A stretch of 64,000 nt of DNA from an uncultured Parafilimonas sp. Lineage in GTDB: Bacteria > Bacteroidota > Bacteroidia > Chitinophagales > Chitinophagaceae. The stretch is taken from positions 101,193-165,192 of the forward strand of contig CAIRZB010000028.1 of NCBI GenBank assembly GCA_903882935.1, read 5' to 3'. Positions 9,309 to 18,061 of the stretch are shown here, one piece after another. How positions within the stretch are numbered: the first letter of the stretch is position 1; each line of letters starts with the position of its first letter. The position numbers and the translations under genes are program-made. Under the pieces are notes generated by a model. That model did not search any database. It worked only from the letters and a program-made list of their open reading frames with translations, and was not told where the DNA came from.

Positions 9309-10505
9309 ATGAGCTATACAACACTTTCCTCCAACGAGTCAATTCCTTCGGCGAAAAAAAAGATCATAGTACTTGGCAGCGGCCCCAACCGTATAGGGCA
9401 GGGTATTGAGTTTGACTATTGTTGCGTACATGGTTTGTTAGCAATAAAAGAATGCGGGTACGAGGCAATTATGGTTAATTGCAACCCTGAAACAGTGAGT
9501 ACAGATTTTGACATGGCCGACAAGCTGTACTTTGAACCTGTTTATTGGGAACACCTATGGGAAATTATTGAACTGGAAAAACCCGAAGGCGTGATTGTGC
9601 AACTAGGCGGCCAAACAGCCCTGAAGCTAGCCCGCAAACTGGAAGCAAAAGGCATACCGATTATAGGCACCAGTTTTGACAATATGGACATTGCCGAAGA
9701 CCGCGGCCGTTTTAGCGACCTGCTAAAGGAATTGAAGATACCTTACCCAGAATACGGCACCGCTTATACCGCCGATGAAGCCATTGAAGTGGCCAAAACG
9801 GTTGGCTTTCCTGTGTTGGTGCGCCCCAGCTACGTATTGGGCGGCCAAAGGATGCGCATAGTGATTAACGACGAGGAATTGGAGAAAGCGGTGGTAAGCC
9901 TGTTAAAGCACATACCCAACAATAAGATACTGATTGACCATTTTCTTGACCGTTGCCAGGAAGCTGAGATTGACGGTATTTTCGACGGCGAGGATTTTCA
10001 CGTGATGGGTGTAATGGAGCATATTGAGCCAGCGGGTATACACAGTGGCGACAGCAACGCGGTATTGCCTGCTTTTAACCTTACCCCACTGGTAGTTACG
10101 ACGATGGAGTTTTACGCGGAAAAAATTGCCCGTGCATTAGACATACGCGGGTTGATTAACATACAGTTTGCCATTAAAAACGGCAAAGTATATGTAATTG
10201 AAGCCAACCCCCGCGCCAGCCGCACCACACCATTTATTGCTAAAGCATACCAGATACCTTATTTAAATATCGCCACCAAGGTGATGATTGGCGCCGCCAA
10301 ATTGAAAGACTTTACCATTGAGAAAAAGCTGGAAGGCTTTGCCATTAAGGAACCTGTGTTTAGCTTCAATAAGTTTCCGAATGTAAACAAGGAACTTGGC
10401 CCCGAAATGAAGAGCACCGGCGAAGCGATACGTTTTATTAAAGACCTGCGCGACCCCTATTTTAGAACTTTGTACAGGGAAAAGAGCATGTATTTAAGCA
10501 AATAG
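9309..10505 (+). CDS. carB: Carbamoyl-phosphate synthase large subunit, stand-alone C-terminal synthetase half
   Basis: The 398 residues correspond to the second half of CarB (E. coli residues about 550-935): the PreATP-grasp segment KIIVLGSGPNRIGQGIEFDY, MVNCNPETVSTDFD, and the ATP-grasp domain with VRPSYVLGGQRM and VIEANPRASRT. The second synthetase half phosphorylates carbamate to carbamoyl phosphate. The N-terminal half and the C-terminal allosteric domain are both absent. The protein begins within the linker that normally precedes this module (SNESIPSAKKK) and has its own promoter. A separate gene for the first half is expected elsewhere; it is not in the window. Confidence 0.9.
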   Translation: MSYTTLSSNESIPSAKKKIIVLGSGPNRIGQGIEFDYCCVHGLLAIKECGYEAIMVNCNPETVSTDFDMADKLYFEPVYWEHLWEIIELEKPEGVIVQLGGQTALKLARKLEAKGIPIIGTSFDNMDIAEDRGRFSDLLKELKIPYPEYGTAYTADEAIEVAKTVGFPVLVRPSYVLGGQRMRIVINDEELEKAVVSLLKHIPNNKILIDHFLDRCQEAEIDGIFDGEDFHVMGVMEHIEPAGIHSGDSNAVLPAFNLTPLVVTTMEFYAEKIARALDIRGLINIQFAIKNGKVYVIEANPRASRTTPFIAKAYQIPYLNIATKVMIGAAKLKDFTIEKKLEGFAIKEPVFSFNKFPNVNKELGPEMKSTGEAIRFIKDLRDPYFRTLYREKSMYLSK

Positions 10506-10528
10506 CTTAGCTATGACATCATATAACT

Positions 10529-10578
10529 CAAAGCCTCGAAAAGATGTTGCTAATAGAAACATTTTTTCGAGGCTTTTT
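10529..10578 (+). terminator. Rho-independent terminator after carB half
   Basis: AAAGCCTCGAAAA is repeated in inverse as TTTTTTCGAGGCTTTTT about 20 bases later. This gives a stem of roughly 12 bp that ends in a T-run, 25 bases after the carB stop codon. It may also serve the minus-strand gene ending at 10633. Confidence 0.85.
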
Positions 10579-10632
10579 ATTAAAAGTGTTGTGAAGGCAA
10601 AACAAATCAGCCAAATAGCACTAGACCCAACG

Positions 10633-11295
10633 CTATATATTCAAATATGCCATAAGTAAATCTAGGTTTTCCTTCAACTCATTTTCATATAATTCCTCAC
10701 CAAAATAGTTTAAAATAGTGTAATCGTACCGTTGCAGGGTAGCAATAATATCTGATATTTCTAGCTTGTTTATCTTAAAGGTAACCTGTAAAATGCCAGT
10801 GGCAGCATCAGTATAGGTATTTAGCTGGGTAATATAGGCATCGTTCGTCTCTACCAGGCGGCTCAATTCCCCAAAAGAAAAATTGCGCTTTTCCATTTCA
10901 AGCACAATCATACCACCCGGCTCGTCAACCGCGTTAAAAGTACTTGTTGCGTGGATGAGCTTTTTTGCCGTTATAACCCCTAACAGTTCCTTGGTTTCAT
11001 TTACCACAGGTAAAAGTGAAATGTCACCCAAACCCGCCATCATTTTTATGGCTGTAAGAAAATGCTCGTGGGCCAATATCCCTGCAATTATAAAATGGTC
11101 TTCGAGCGTGGATATTAGGGCATCTTCGTCAAACTCATGTAAAATATCTTTGCTAATGAGGCCAGCAAATTTTTCATCAGTTTCTATCGCTAGGTGCTGC
11201 ACGTTATAATCGTCCATCATCTGCAGCGCAAAGGATACTTTATCAGTAGTATATACATGCGGAAAATTATCCTCAATAATTTGTGATACTAGCAT
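10633..11295 (-). CDS. CBS-domain pair protein
   Basis: The 220-residue protein has two CBS motifs (about residues 3-55 and 68-130) and a C-terminal ACT-like segment (about 140-210). CBS pairs bind adenosyl ligands and regulate partner proteins; the partner here is unknown. The start at 11295 is preferred over 11325 because it follows a strong AGGAGG sequence at 7 bases, which is unusual in Bacteroidota. It lies 36 bases after the alpha/beta hydrolase gene on the same strand. Confidence 0.85.
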   Translation of the reverse strand: MLVSQIIEDNFPHVYTTDKVSFALQMMDDYNVQHLAIETDEKFAGLISKDILHEFDEDALISTLEDHFIIAGILAHEHFLTAIKMMAGLGDISLLPVVNETKELLGVITAKKLIHATSTFNAVDEPGGMIVLEMEKRNFSFGELSRLVETNDAYITQLNTYTDAATGILQVTFKINKLEISDIIATLQRYDYTILNYFGEELYENELKENLDLLMAYLNI

Positions 11296-11331
11296 ATTTA
11301 CCTCCTTTGCCGTACATGAAGACAATTATAA

Positions 11332-12111
11332 CTATACTGTTGCTGCAAGCGGTGCCTTAAGTTTTAATAAAAACTCTTCCAGTATCCTGTTAAACTCAGC
11401 CGGCACTTCCATCATGGGTGCATGGCCGCAATTGTTTATAAAATGCAACTCGCTGTTAGGTATAAGCTTGTTAAACTCCTGCGCAACAAATGGCGGTGTT
11501 ATCGTGTCGTTCTGCCCCCAAATAAGCAATGTAGGTTGCTTAATTTGGTTTAACTCTTCCTCCAAGTTGTTACGGATGGCACTTTTGGCCAGAGCGATTA
11601 TCTTAATAACGGTAAGCCTGTTGTTGGTTATGGAGTACACTTCGTCAACCAACTCCTTTGTTGCCATGGCAGGGTCAAAAAAAGTCAGTTCGGTCTTTTT
11701 TCTAATATATTCGTAATCGCCGCGTTTGGGGTAACTGTCGCCCATGCCGTTTTCAAACAAGCCTGAACTACCGGTTAACGTAAGCGATTTTATGCGTTCA
11801 GGGTGTTTTAGTATATGCACCAACGCCACGTGCCCGCCTAATGAGTTGCCAAGCAGATGTATATTTTCGTACCCTTTTAGCTCAATAAACTTATGTACGT
11901 GTTTTTGCAAACCACCAACGGTAGTATGAAACAAGTCAAGCTCAAACAATGGCAGCAAAGGCACCACTACTTTATAATGGCCACTAAAGTGGTCAATCAG
12001 GTCTTTGAAATTACTCAAAGCACCAAACAAACCATGCAGCAGCACCAGGGGTTCGCCCTCGCCTTCCTCAATGTACCTGAATTTGTCAGTTTGTTTAATA
12101 GTATACTCCAT
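11332..12111 (-). CDS. Alpha/beta-fold hydrolase
   Basis: From the ATG at 12111 the protein has 259 residues: HGLFG oxyanion-loop motif (26-30), nucleophile elbow GNSLGG (Ser90), acid in WGQNDTITPP (Asp202) and base in NCGHAPMME (His230). A complete catalytic triad is therefore present. There is no signal peptide, so it is cytoplasmic. The substrate cannot be told from sequence. The upstream ATG at 12144 adds eleven unconvincing residues. It is likely co-transcribed with the CBS protein. Confidence 0.88.
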   Translation of the reverse strand: MEYTIKQTDKFRYIEEGEGEPLVLLHGLFGALSNFKDLIDHFSGHYKVVVPLLPLFELDLFHTTVGGLQKHVHKFIELKGYENIHLLGNSLGGHVALVHILKHPERIKSLTLTGSSGLFENGMGDSYPKRGDYEYIRKKTELTFFDPAMATKELVDEVYSITNNRLTVIKIIALAKSAIRNNLEEELNQIKQPTLLIWGQNDTITPPFVAQEFNKLIPNSELHFINNCGHAPMMEVPAEFNRILEEFLLKLKAPLAATV

Positions 12112-12330
12112 TGTAAAAACATTCTTAAAAACACCCCTATGCAATTACTTACAAATAAACGTAATTGCATTGATAAAACCTTAATGTTTAAAGGTTGTAT
12201 GTAACGCCTACCCTAGTTTAACTGCAAAAATACCGCATTTCGGCTACAAAATTTGCAGCAAGCCTCTGTGCAAGGTGCAATTATACGTGTTAATTTATAA
12301 TGAATAGCCCCAAACAAGGCCTTAGCATAT

Positions 12331-12864
12331 TTATTTTTTGCCTCCAAACGAAGCAAAAAAGCCTTCCAGTTGGCCAAAAAGGTTTTTAAACACAGGCAGC
12401 AAGTAGCCCAACCCGTCAATGGCCTTTGGCCCCAAGGGTGCAATTAGGCTGTACGTTTTGGATGCCAATATGGTCTCTGGCTTAAGCAACGCCAGTTGGG
12501 CGGCATAAAATAAAACAATGCTATATACCGCAATGTATAAAAGGGCATAAAAAACAACACCGCCAAGCCGGTTAACCCAGCCCATCATTATATACTCCAT
12601 CGATTTTTGGATGATGGCCGCCACCCACCGTACCAACAGGGCAACACATATCAGTACAACAATAAAGGAAAGAACGGGCAGCCATTGGTTGTTTATGGAG
12701 GTGTTTTTTTGAAGCCAGTTTGCCACCACAACGGATAGCTTTATGGCCGCTGCCAAACCGATGAATACCCCAAAAAAAGAAAATACGGCTACAATAAGGC
12801 CACGGCTTAAGCCTTTAAAAATAGCCAAAGCAAGTAACACCAATAAAATAATATCAATAACCAT
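12331..12864 (-). CDS. CvpA family membrane protein
   Basis: The 177-residue protein starts MVIDIILLVLLALAIFKGLS and shows four hydrophobic segments (about 1-20, 25-45, 62-85, 100-125), with the GLSRGLI pattern of the CvpA/colicin V production family after the first. The family is linked to envelope homeostasis and, in E. coli, colicin V export. It stands alone between terminators, transcribed leftward. Confidence 0.85.
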   Translation of the reverse strand: MVIDIILLVLLALAIFKGLSRGLIVAVFSFFGVFIGLAAAIKLSVVVANWLQKNTSINNQWLPVLSFIVVLICVALLVRWVAAIIQKSMEYIMMGWVNRLGGVVFYALLYIAVYSIVLFYAAQLALLKPETILASKTYSLIAPLGPKAIDGLGYLLPVFKNLFGQLEGFFASFGGKK

Positions 12865-12905
12865 AGCCTTGTAAAATTAAGGGGTAAACAATAGGGGGTA
12901 AATAA

Positions 12906-12930
12906 AAAAAACCGCACGATGCGGTTTTTT
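12906..12930 (-). terminator. Terminator after the YqeY-like gene
   Basis: AAAAAACCGCA, loop CGA and TGCGGTTTTTT form a perfect 11-bp stem with an A/T-run on each side. It lies about 110 bases past the stop of the minus-strand gene at 13039 and just before the cvpA start. Confidence 0.85.
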
Positions 12931-13038
12931 CTAAAAAAATATCACTGGTATGGTATACGATAGCGTAATAGGGCTGGCACCATTGCATAAAAGGCAAATC
13001 ATGGTACATTTCAACTATGCCTTACCCCGCCTTATTAC

Positions 13039-13494
13039 TTAAGCCTTATTCAGCAATGCTTTTACCGTTGCGGAAACTGCTTTGCCCTCGGCTAAACCGG
13101 CCAGTTTTTTTGACGCCACACCCATAACCTTACCCATGTCGGCAGGGGAAGACGCGCCGAGTTCGGCAATTATTTTGGCCACTTCCTCAGCCAACTCTGC
13201 CTCGGTTAGCTGTTTTGGCAAAAATTGTTCAATTATGGCAATTTCCTCGTTTTCCTTTTGTGCAAGGTCTTCCCTTTTTTGCTGGTTATAAATCTCCAAG
13301 GAATCCCTCCTCTGTTTTACCATCTTCTGCAAAAGCTTTATTTCGGTCTCTGCTGATATTTCGCCATTGGCACCGGGTTCGGTTTTGGCCTTTATTATTT
13401 CAGCCTTAATAGCCCTTAGGCCACGCAAAGCAGCTTCATCTTTAGCCTTCATGGCACCCTTCATCAGTTCCATCACTTGTGTTTCTAAGCTCAT
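13039..13494 (-). CDS. GatB/YqeY domain protein
   Basis: The 151-residue protein is helical and contains AKDEAALRGLRAIKAEI, EQFLPKQLTEAELAEEV and the C-terminal GMASKKLAG-like stretch of the YqeY family, which resembles the tRNA-binding tail domain of GatB. Length is typical of free-standing YqeY. Its exact role is unknown; a tRNA-related function is inferred from the fold. Confidence 0.9.
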   Translation of the reverse strand: MSLETQVMELMKGAMKAKDEAALRGLRAIKAEIIKAKTEPGANGEISAETEIKLLQKMVKQRRDSLEIYNQQKREDLAQKENEEIAIIEQFLPKQLTEAELAEEVAKIIAELGASSPADMGKVMGVASKKLAGLAEGKAVSATVKALLNKA

Positions 13495-13617
13495 ATATAA
13501 AAAGGTTTATAGTTTTCAGTTTTCTGTTTGTAGTTCATTCATGTAGGAGGAACCCTTGCAATTCTGAAAAGCACTGTTTTCTGAATTGTAATATTGATTC
13601 TGCCATACTGCCACCGA

Positions 13618-13965
13618 CTACTTGGCGTTTTCTTGCAATTGGCTTTCCCTAAATTTTTGGAAAAAGCTCTTTGCAAAAGTTTTCATGTCGGCAACCAACT
13701 CGTGGTGGTGGGTGGCACGGTCATAAGTATCGGCCATGGTCATCATGGTTTGGTAAAAAAAATCGGCCATTTCGTCTACCATCATGTCTTTGGTCCATAA
13801 ATCTATACGCAGTGCGCTCTTATCTTCAGCATCCCAAAAGGCCAACATCATGGCCCTTGCTTTTTGTGCCTCGTCGGCCGTGCTGTTGTCGGCCTTCCAA
13901 GTTATTTGCTCGGGTACCTTGTCTTTATCCAAATGTACGTCTATCGTTATCGTTGATGTACTCAT
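13618..13965 (-). CDS. gldC: Gliding motility protein GldC
   Basis: The 115-residue protein starts MSTSTITIDVHLDKDKVPE and contains WKADNSTADEAQKARAMMLAFWD and the C-terminal helix with FAKSFFQKFRE, a pattern I recognise as GldC, a small soluble protein associated with Bacteroidota gliding. gldB, its usual neighbour in Flavobacterium, is not adjacent here: a glycosyltransferase lies upstream and yqeY downstream. Confidence 0.88.
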   Translation of the reverse strand: MSTSTITIDVHLDKDKVPEQITWKADNSTADEAQKARAMMLAFWDAEDKSALRIDLWTKDMMVDEMADFFYQTMMTMADTYDRATHHHELVADMKTFAKSFFQKFRESQLQENAK

Positions 13966-14031
13966 GTTATATTTTATAAGGCTGTAAAATTAAGCGGAAT
14001 TGGTGAAACAGGGTTACGTGGCAGCATTTTG

Positions 14032-15144
14032 TTACTTAGCCAAGCTTTCTATCAAGTCCCAAAAAGGTTTGGCTATGGCATCCCGCTGCATGGTTACCGC
14101 TTTGGCATTGGCATTTTCAACCATTTCACTGCGCTGCTCTTCGTTTTTGTACAAAGTAATCAAGCCATCTCCCAGTTCTTCAGGGCCACCCGTGGCGGTT
14201 AATATTCCCCCGCCGGCAAAAAACTCCTCTATGTTTTCGGTGCCTACGCTTACAAAAGGTGTGGCGCATTGCAATGCCTCCGCAAGTGGCAGCAAGTCGG
14301 CATCGTTGGCCGGCAAATGAATTAATCCGTAGGCACTGGCCACCAGCGATGCTTTTTCTTTAAGCGTCAACCCATCCAGCACTTGCACATCGTCTTTATA
14401 TTTATAGGTGGTTATTTTATCCAGCACATAAATGGGCGCATGTTCGTTTTTGGGTATCAACAGCAACTGCATGTTGCTTTGTTGCCATTTTTTAAATTTT
14501 GAAAACGCTTTCAGTGTGTCAAGCCATAAATCGGGCTTGCTGTCATCTAAAACAGCCACAAAAAACTCCTTATTGTCGGCAAAATTGTCTTTAACGGTAA
14601 CTTTTTCATGCCATTGCCACACCCGGTACTCGCTGTTGGCCGTGTAGGGTACCACATGCAGTGCCTCTTTGGGCTTGCCAGTGGTTTGGCCTACAATATT
14701 TGCCGCATGGGTTGAATAGGTAATAATGGCTGCTGATGCATTGGCATAAGCCACGCTATTTTTGCGTGCAAGTTTTTGCCAGGGTGCCACCGCAGCTTCA
14801 GGGTTCTGCAATAAACCAATATCGGGCACGGCAAGCAATTGGGGCTGCTTAACAGCCGTGCTGAGTATGCCATTGAGGTTTATAACCACATCGGCCCCAA
14901 TTTTTGCCAATATAGACGGTAATTTGGCACTGTACCACCAGCGGAGGCCAAAGCCGCCTGTCGCCTTGGCATCTATGCCGATAACCGCGTTTTCAGGCAA
15001 GGAACCCTTATTTTTAAAGATAAAATCGTCTGCCAGTTCAACCTCGTAGCCAAGCCATGCCGCATAGCCCGACAGCATGTCGGACACATAAAAGCCGTAG
15101 TCATTTTCCAGCGCAATGGTATGGTGAATAACTGCTATACGCAT
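14032..15144 (-). CDS. Glycosyltransferase (GT-B type, likely family 4-like)
   Basis: The 370-residue protein starts MRIAVIHHTIALENDYGFYV. It has a C-terminal Rossmann half with VLDGLTLKEKASLVASAYGLIHLPANDADLLPLAEALQ in separate blocks, the usual nucleotide-sugar-binding layout (E in PLAEALQCATPFV). There is no signal peptide. The acceptor is unknown; surface polysaccharide synthesis is the likely use. It precedes gldC on the same strand with a 66-base gap. Confidence 0.78.
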   Translation of the reverse strand: MRIAVIHHTIALENDYGFYVSDMLSGYAAWLGYEVELADDFIFKNKGSLPENAVIGIDAKATGGFGLRWWYSAKLPSILAKIGADVVINLNGILSTAVKQPQLLAVPDIGLLQNPEAAVAPWQKLARKNSVAYANASAAIITYSTHAANIVGQTTGKPKEALHVVPYTANSEYRVWQWHEKVTVKDNFADNKEFFVAVLDDSKPDLWLDTLKAFSKFKKWQQSNMQLLLIPKNEHAPIYVLDKITTYKYKDDVQVLDGLTLKEKASLVASAYGLIHLPANDADLLPLAEALQCATPFVSVGTENIEEFFAGGGILTATGGPEELGDGLITLYKNEEQRSEMVENANAKAVTMQRDAIAKPFWDLIESLAK

Positions 15145-15292
15145 ATAATTACTAAGTTGTGCAAACGCTTAAATACAAATATAAAAATCCAAATCCTAAG
15201 GTACAAGTTAAGCCCAACGTTGCCACACCTTTGTGGCTGCCACCAACGCTAACTTTAGGTCTTCTTGCCTTTCGGCATACACTACCGCAATC

Positions 15293-16357
15293 CTAGTTCT
15301 GCTTTGCCATTTTCTCTGCATTTTCGGCCACCTGCAGTGCTTCAATAAAATCCTCAATCTCTCCGTTTATAACGGCATCCAAATTGTACGAGGTTAATCC
15401 TATCCTATGGTCAGTCACGCGGCCCTGGGGCCAGTTGTAGGTGCGTATTTTGGCACTCCGGTCACCTGTGCTTACCAGTGTTTTACGGTGGCGGCTAATT
15501 TCTTCTTCATGTTTGCGCACCTCTTCCTCGTACAGCCTGGTGCGCAGCATGGTCATGGCTTTTTCCCTGTTGCCCAACTGGCTGCGTTCCGTTTGGCAAA
15601 TAACCACCACACCCGTGGGTATATGGGTTAACATAACCTTTGTTTCTACCTTATTTACGTTTTGGCCGCCGGCACCGCCGCTGCGTGCTGTTTCCATTTT
15701 AACATCGGCAGGGTTTAGTTCAAAATCCACTTCCTCGGCCTCGGGCATTACTGCCACCGTGGCTGCGGATGTATGCACACGGCCCTGCGTTTCTGTATTC
15801 GGCACCCGCTGTACGCGGTGTACCCCACTTTCAAACTTAAGGGTGCCATACACATCTTCGCCCTGCACTTCCACAACCACCTCCTTATAACCACCCACCG
15901 TACCCTCGCTTTCGCTAACAATAGCTGTTTTCCAGCCTTTTTTGTTGCAATAACGCAAGTACATATTTAGTAAATCGCCCGCAAAAAGGCTGGCTTCGTC
16001 ACCGCCGGTGCCCGCCCTAATTTCCAGCACGGCATTTTTATCGTCCTGGGGGTCCTTCGGTATCAGCAATTTGGTCAGGTACTTTTCAAGGTGCTCTTTC
16101 TTTTCTTCCAATTCTGGCAACTCCATTTTTGCCAGTTCGCGCATTTCTTCGTCATTGCCGTTAAGCCCCTCTTTGGCGTAATCATAATCGGCACTCACCT
16201 TTTTGTATTCCTCAAAAGGTTTTATTATTTTTTCCAAATCGCGGTACTCCTTGCTCATCTTGCCAAACTCCTTTTGGTTATTGATGACTGCAGGGTTGGT
16301 AAGCGCCACGCCTACCTGCTCAAATCGCGCTTTTATGGCTTCTAACTGGTCTAACAT
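15293..16357 (-). CDS. prfA: Peptide chain release factor 1
   Basis: The 354-residue protein carries the GGQ catalytic motif (230-232, in [12 protein letters not shown]) and the RF1-type [13 protein letters not shown] block. The stop-codon tripeptide reads P186-N187-T188 in [13 protein letters not shown], where E. coli RF1 has PAT. RF1 releases peptides at UAA and UAG. Length and domains are complete. Having both RF1 motifs intact argues that the in-frame TAG/TAA codons found in other genes of this window act as real stops. Confidence 0.97.
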   Translation of the reverse strand: MLDQLEAIKARFEQVGVALTNPAVINNQKEFGKMSKEYRDLEKIIKPFEEYKKVSADYDYAKEGLNGNDEEMRELAKMELPELEEKKEHLEKYLTKLLIPKDPQDDKNAVLEIRAGTGGDEASLFAGDLLNMYLRYCNKKGWKTAIVSESEGTVGGYKEVVVEVQGEDVYGTLKFESGVHRVQRVPNTETQGRVHTSAATVAVMPEAEEVDFELNPADVKMETARSGGAGGQNVNKVETKVMLTHIPTGVVVICQTERSQLGNREKAMTMLRTRLYEEEVRKHEEEISRHRKTLVSTGDRSAKIRTYNWPQGRVTDHRIGLTSYNLDAVINGEIEDFIEALQVAENAEKMAKQN

Positions 16358-16669
16358 TGCTTGTGTAGTTTGTTTGCTTCAGCCGTTTGGAAAGATTTGT
16401 AGTTCACAGTGTACAACGTTTATTGGCCTTCCCAAATTCTCAAGCGGATGCAAAATTACGCTTTTTAAGCGGTTGTTGATGAGGCTGGTTAAATTAGTAT
16501 AGGGTGCATAAAACCATACGCACAATAGGTGGCTGCATTAACGGGTTTGCACTGCTGCTGAAGGTTTGTTGCTTTGTGCATTTATACCCGCGTAGCAAGT
16601 AATAACAACCAACAGACTAAAAAAAGGCAATCATTTTCCCCGGCCTAACCGCCCCTTGCCTTATACAAT
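16358..16669. other. Divergent intergenic region prfA / serS
   Basis: About 310 bases without a gene lie between two divergent translation genes. A TATATTTG box for serS follows at 16670. For prfA, no clear consensus promoter was identified. No repeat or RNA gene is seen. Confidence 0.4.
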
Positions 16670-16677
16670 TATATTTG
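16670..16677 (+). promoter_or_regulatory. Minus-7 box of serS
   Basis: TATATTTG matches TAnnTTTG and lies 14 bases before the serS start codon. A convincing TTG at the upstream distance is missing, so the promoter assignment is only moderate. Confidence 0.5.
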
Positions 16678-16691
16678 CAAAAATTTTCTAC

Positions 16692-17963
16692 ATGTTACAG
16701 GTGAATGTTTTAAGGCAAAATACTGCATGGGCGAAGGAACGGCTGGCAATACGGAATTTTAAGCAGTTGGAACTAGTGGATGAAATTGTGGCTTTGGATG
16801 ACAAACGCAAAAAATTACAGTTAGAATTTGATACGATACAGGCCAAAATAAACTGCTCGTCAAAAGACATTGGCAAGCTGATGGGGCAAGGCAAAAAAGA
16901 AGAGGCCGACGCATTGAAAGCCGAGATACCGCAACTAAAAACAGCATTGGAACCCATTAAGGAAGCAATGCAGTTTGCCGAAAAGCAATTGCAGGACGCA
17001 TTGGTGCTGTTGCCCAACCTGCCAAGCGGCCTTGTGCCGCCGGGTAAAACACCCGAGGACAATGTTGTGGTGCGGCAAGGCGGCAACACGCCCACCCTCG
17101 GCACCAACCCGTTGCCCCATTGGGACCTTGCAAAAAAATATAACCTGATTGACTTTGAGTTGGGTGTTAAAATAACCGGCAGCGGCTTTCCCGTATATAT
17201 TGGCAAAGGGGCCCGTTTGCAACGGTCGCTAATACAGTACTTTCTTGACTTTAATACCGCTGCTGGATATACAGAATATATACCGCCTTTTGTAGTAAAT
17301 GAGGACAGCGCCTACGGCACCGGCCAGCTGCCCGACAAAGAAGGACAAATGTATTTTGTAACAGAAGACAAATTTTACCTGATACCCACCAGCGAAGTAC
17401 CGCTTACCAATATTTGGCGCGACGTAATTTTAAAGGAGGATGACTTGCCCATAAAAATGACGGCCTATTCACCCTGTTTTAGAAGGGAGGCTGGCAGCTA
17501 CGGCAAAGATGTGCGTGGGCTAAACCGGCTGCACCAGTTTGAAAAAGTGGAAATTGTACAAGTTACCAAACCCGAAAACAGCTATGAAACGCTTGATGCC
17601 ATGGTTGCCCATGTGGAAAACCTGCTGCAAAACCTTGGCCTGCCTTACCGCATATTGCGCCTTTGCGGCGGCGACATGGGTTTTACCAGTGCCTTAACCT
17701 ACGATTTTGAGGTGTTTAGCGCAGCCCAAGGGCGCTGGCTGGAAGTGAGCAGCGTGAGCAATTTTGAAAACTACCAAACAAACCGCCTTAAATGCCGGTT
17801 TAAAGATGCCAACGGCAAAACACAACTGGCCCATAGCTTAAACGGCAGCTCGTTGGCACTGCCCCGTATATTGGGCAGCCTGCTGGAAAATAACCAAACC
17901 GAACACGGCATAACCATACCCGAAGTGTTGTGGAAATACTTTGGGGCCGAAGAGATAAGATAA
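16692..17963 (+). CDS. serS: Seryl-tRNA synthetase
   Basis: From the ATG at 16692 (MLQVNVLRQNTAWAKERL) the protein has 423 residues. It has an N-terminal coiled-coil tRNA-binding arm (about 25-105), then a class II catalytic core with motif 2 (FRREAGSYGKDVRGLNR) and motif 3 (NGSSLALPRILGSLLEN). It charges tRNA-Ser with serine. An ATG at 16656 adds 12 residues that overlap the promoter box, so the later start is preferred. Confidence 0.96.
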   Translation: MLQVNVLRQNTAWAKERLAIRNFKQLELVDEIVALDDKRKKLQLEFDTIQAKINCSSKDIGKLMGQGKKEEADALKAEIPQLKTALEPIKEAMQFAEKQLQDALVLLPNLPSGLVPPGKTPEDNVVVRQGGNTPTLGTNPLPHWDLAKKYNLIDFELGVKITGSGFPVYIGKGARLQRSLIQYFLDFNTAAGYTEYIPPFVVNEDSAYGTGQLPDKEGQMYFVTEDKFYLIPTSEVPLTNIWRDVILKEDDLPIKMTAYSPCFRREAGSYGKDVRGLNRLHQFEKVEIVQVTKPENSYETLDAMVAHVENLLQNLGLPYRILRLCGGDMGFTSALTYDFEVFSAAQGRWLEVSSVSNFENYQTNRLKCRFKDANGKTQLAHSLNGSSLALPRILGSLLENNQTEHGITIPEVLWKYFGAEEIR

Positions 17964-17992
17964 AACCCTTTAATTGAAGAGGAGGCGACGGC

Positions 17993-18018
17993 GCTGTGCC
18001 TGCTTTCGCAGGCACAGC
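17993..18018. terminator. Strong inverted repeat between convergent genes
   Basis: GCTGTGCCTGC, loop TTTC and GCAGGCACAGC form a perfect 11-bp GC-rich stem 30 bases after serS and 44 bases before the end of the opposing gene. There is no T-run, so it may be a transcription barrier or RNA 3'-end stabiliser, not a classical terminator. Confidence 0.6.
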
Positions 18019-18061
18019 GGTTAAACCCAGCAAATCGCTGGCGCTATTTTGAAAACTGTAT

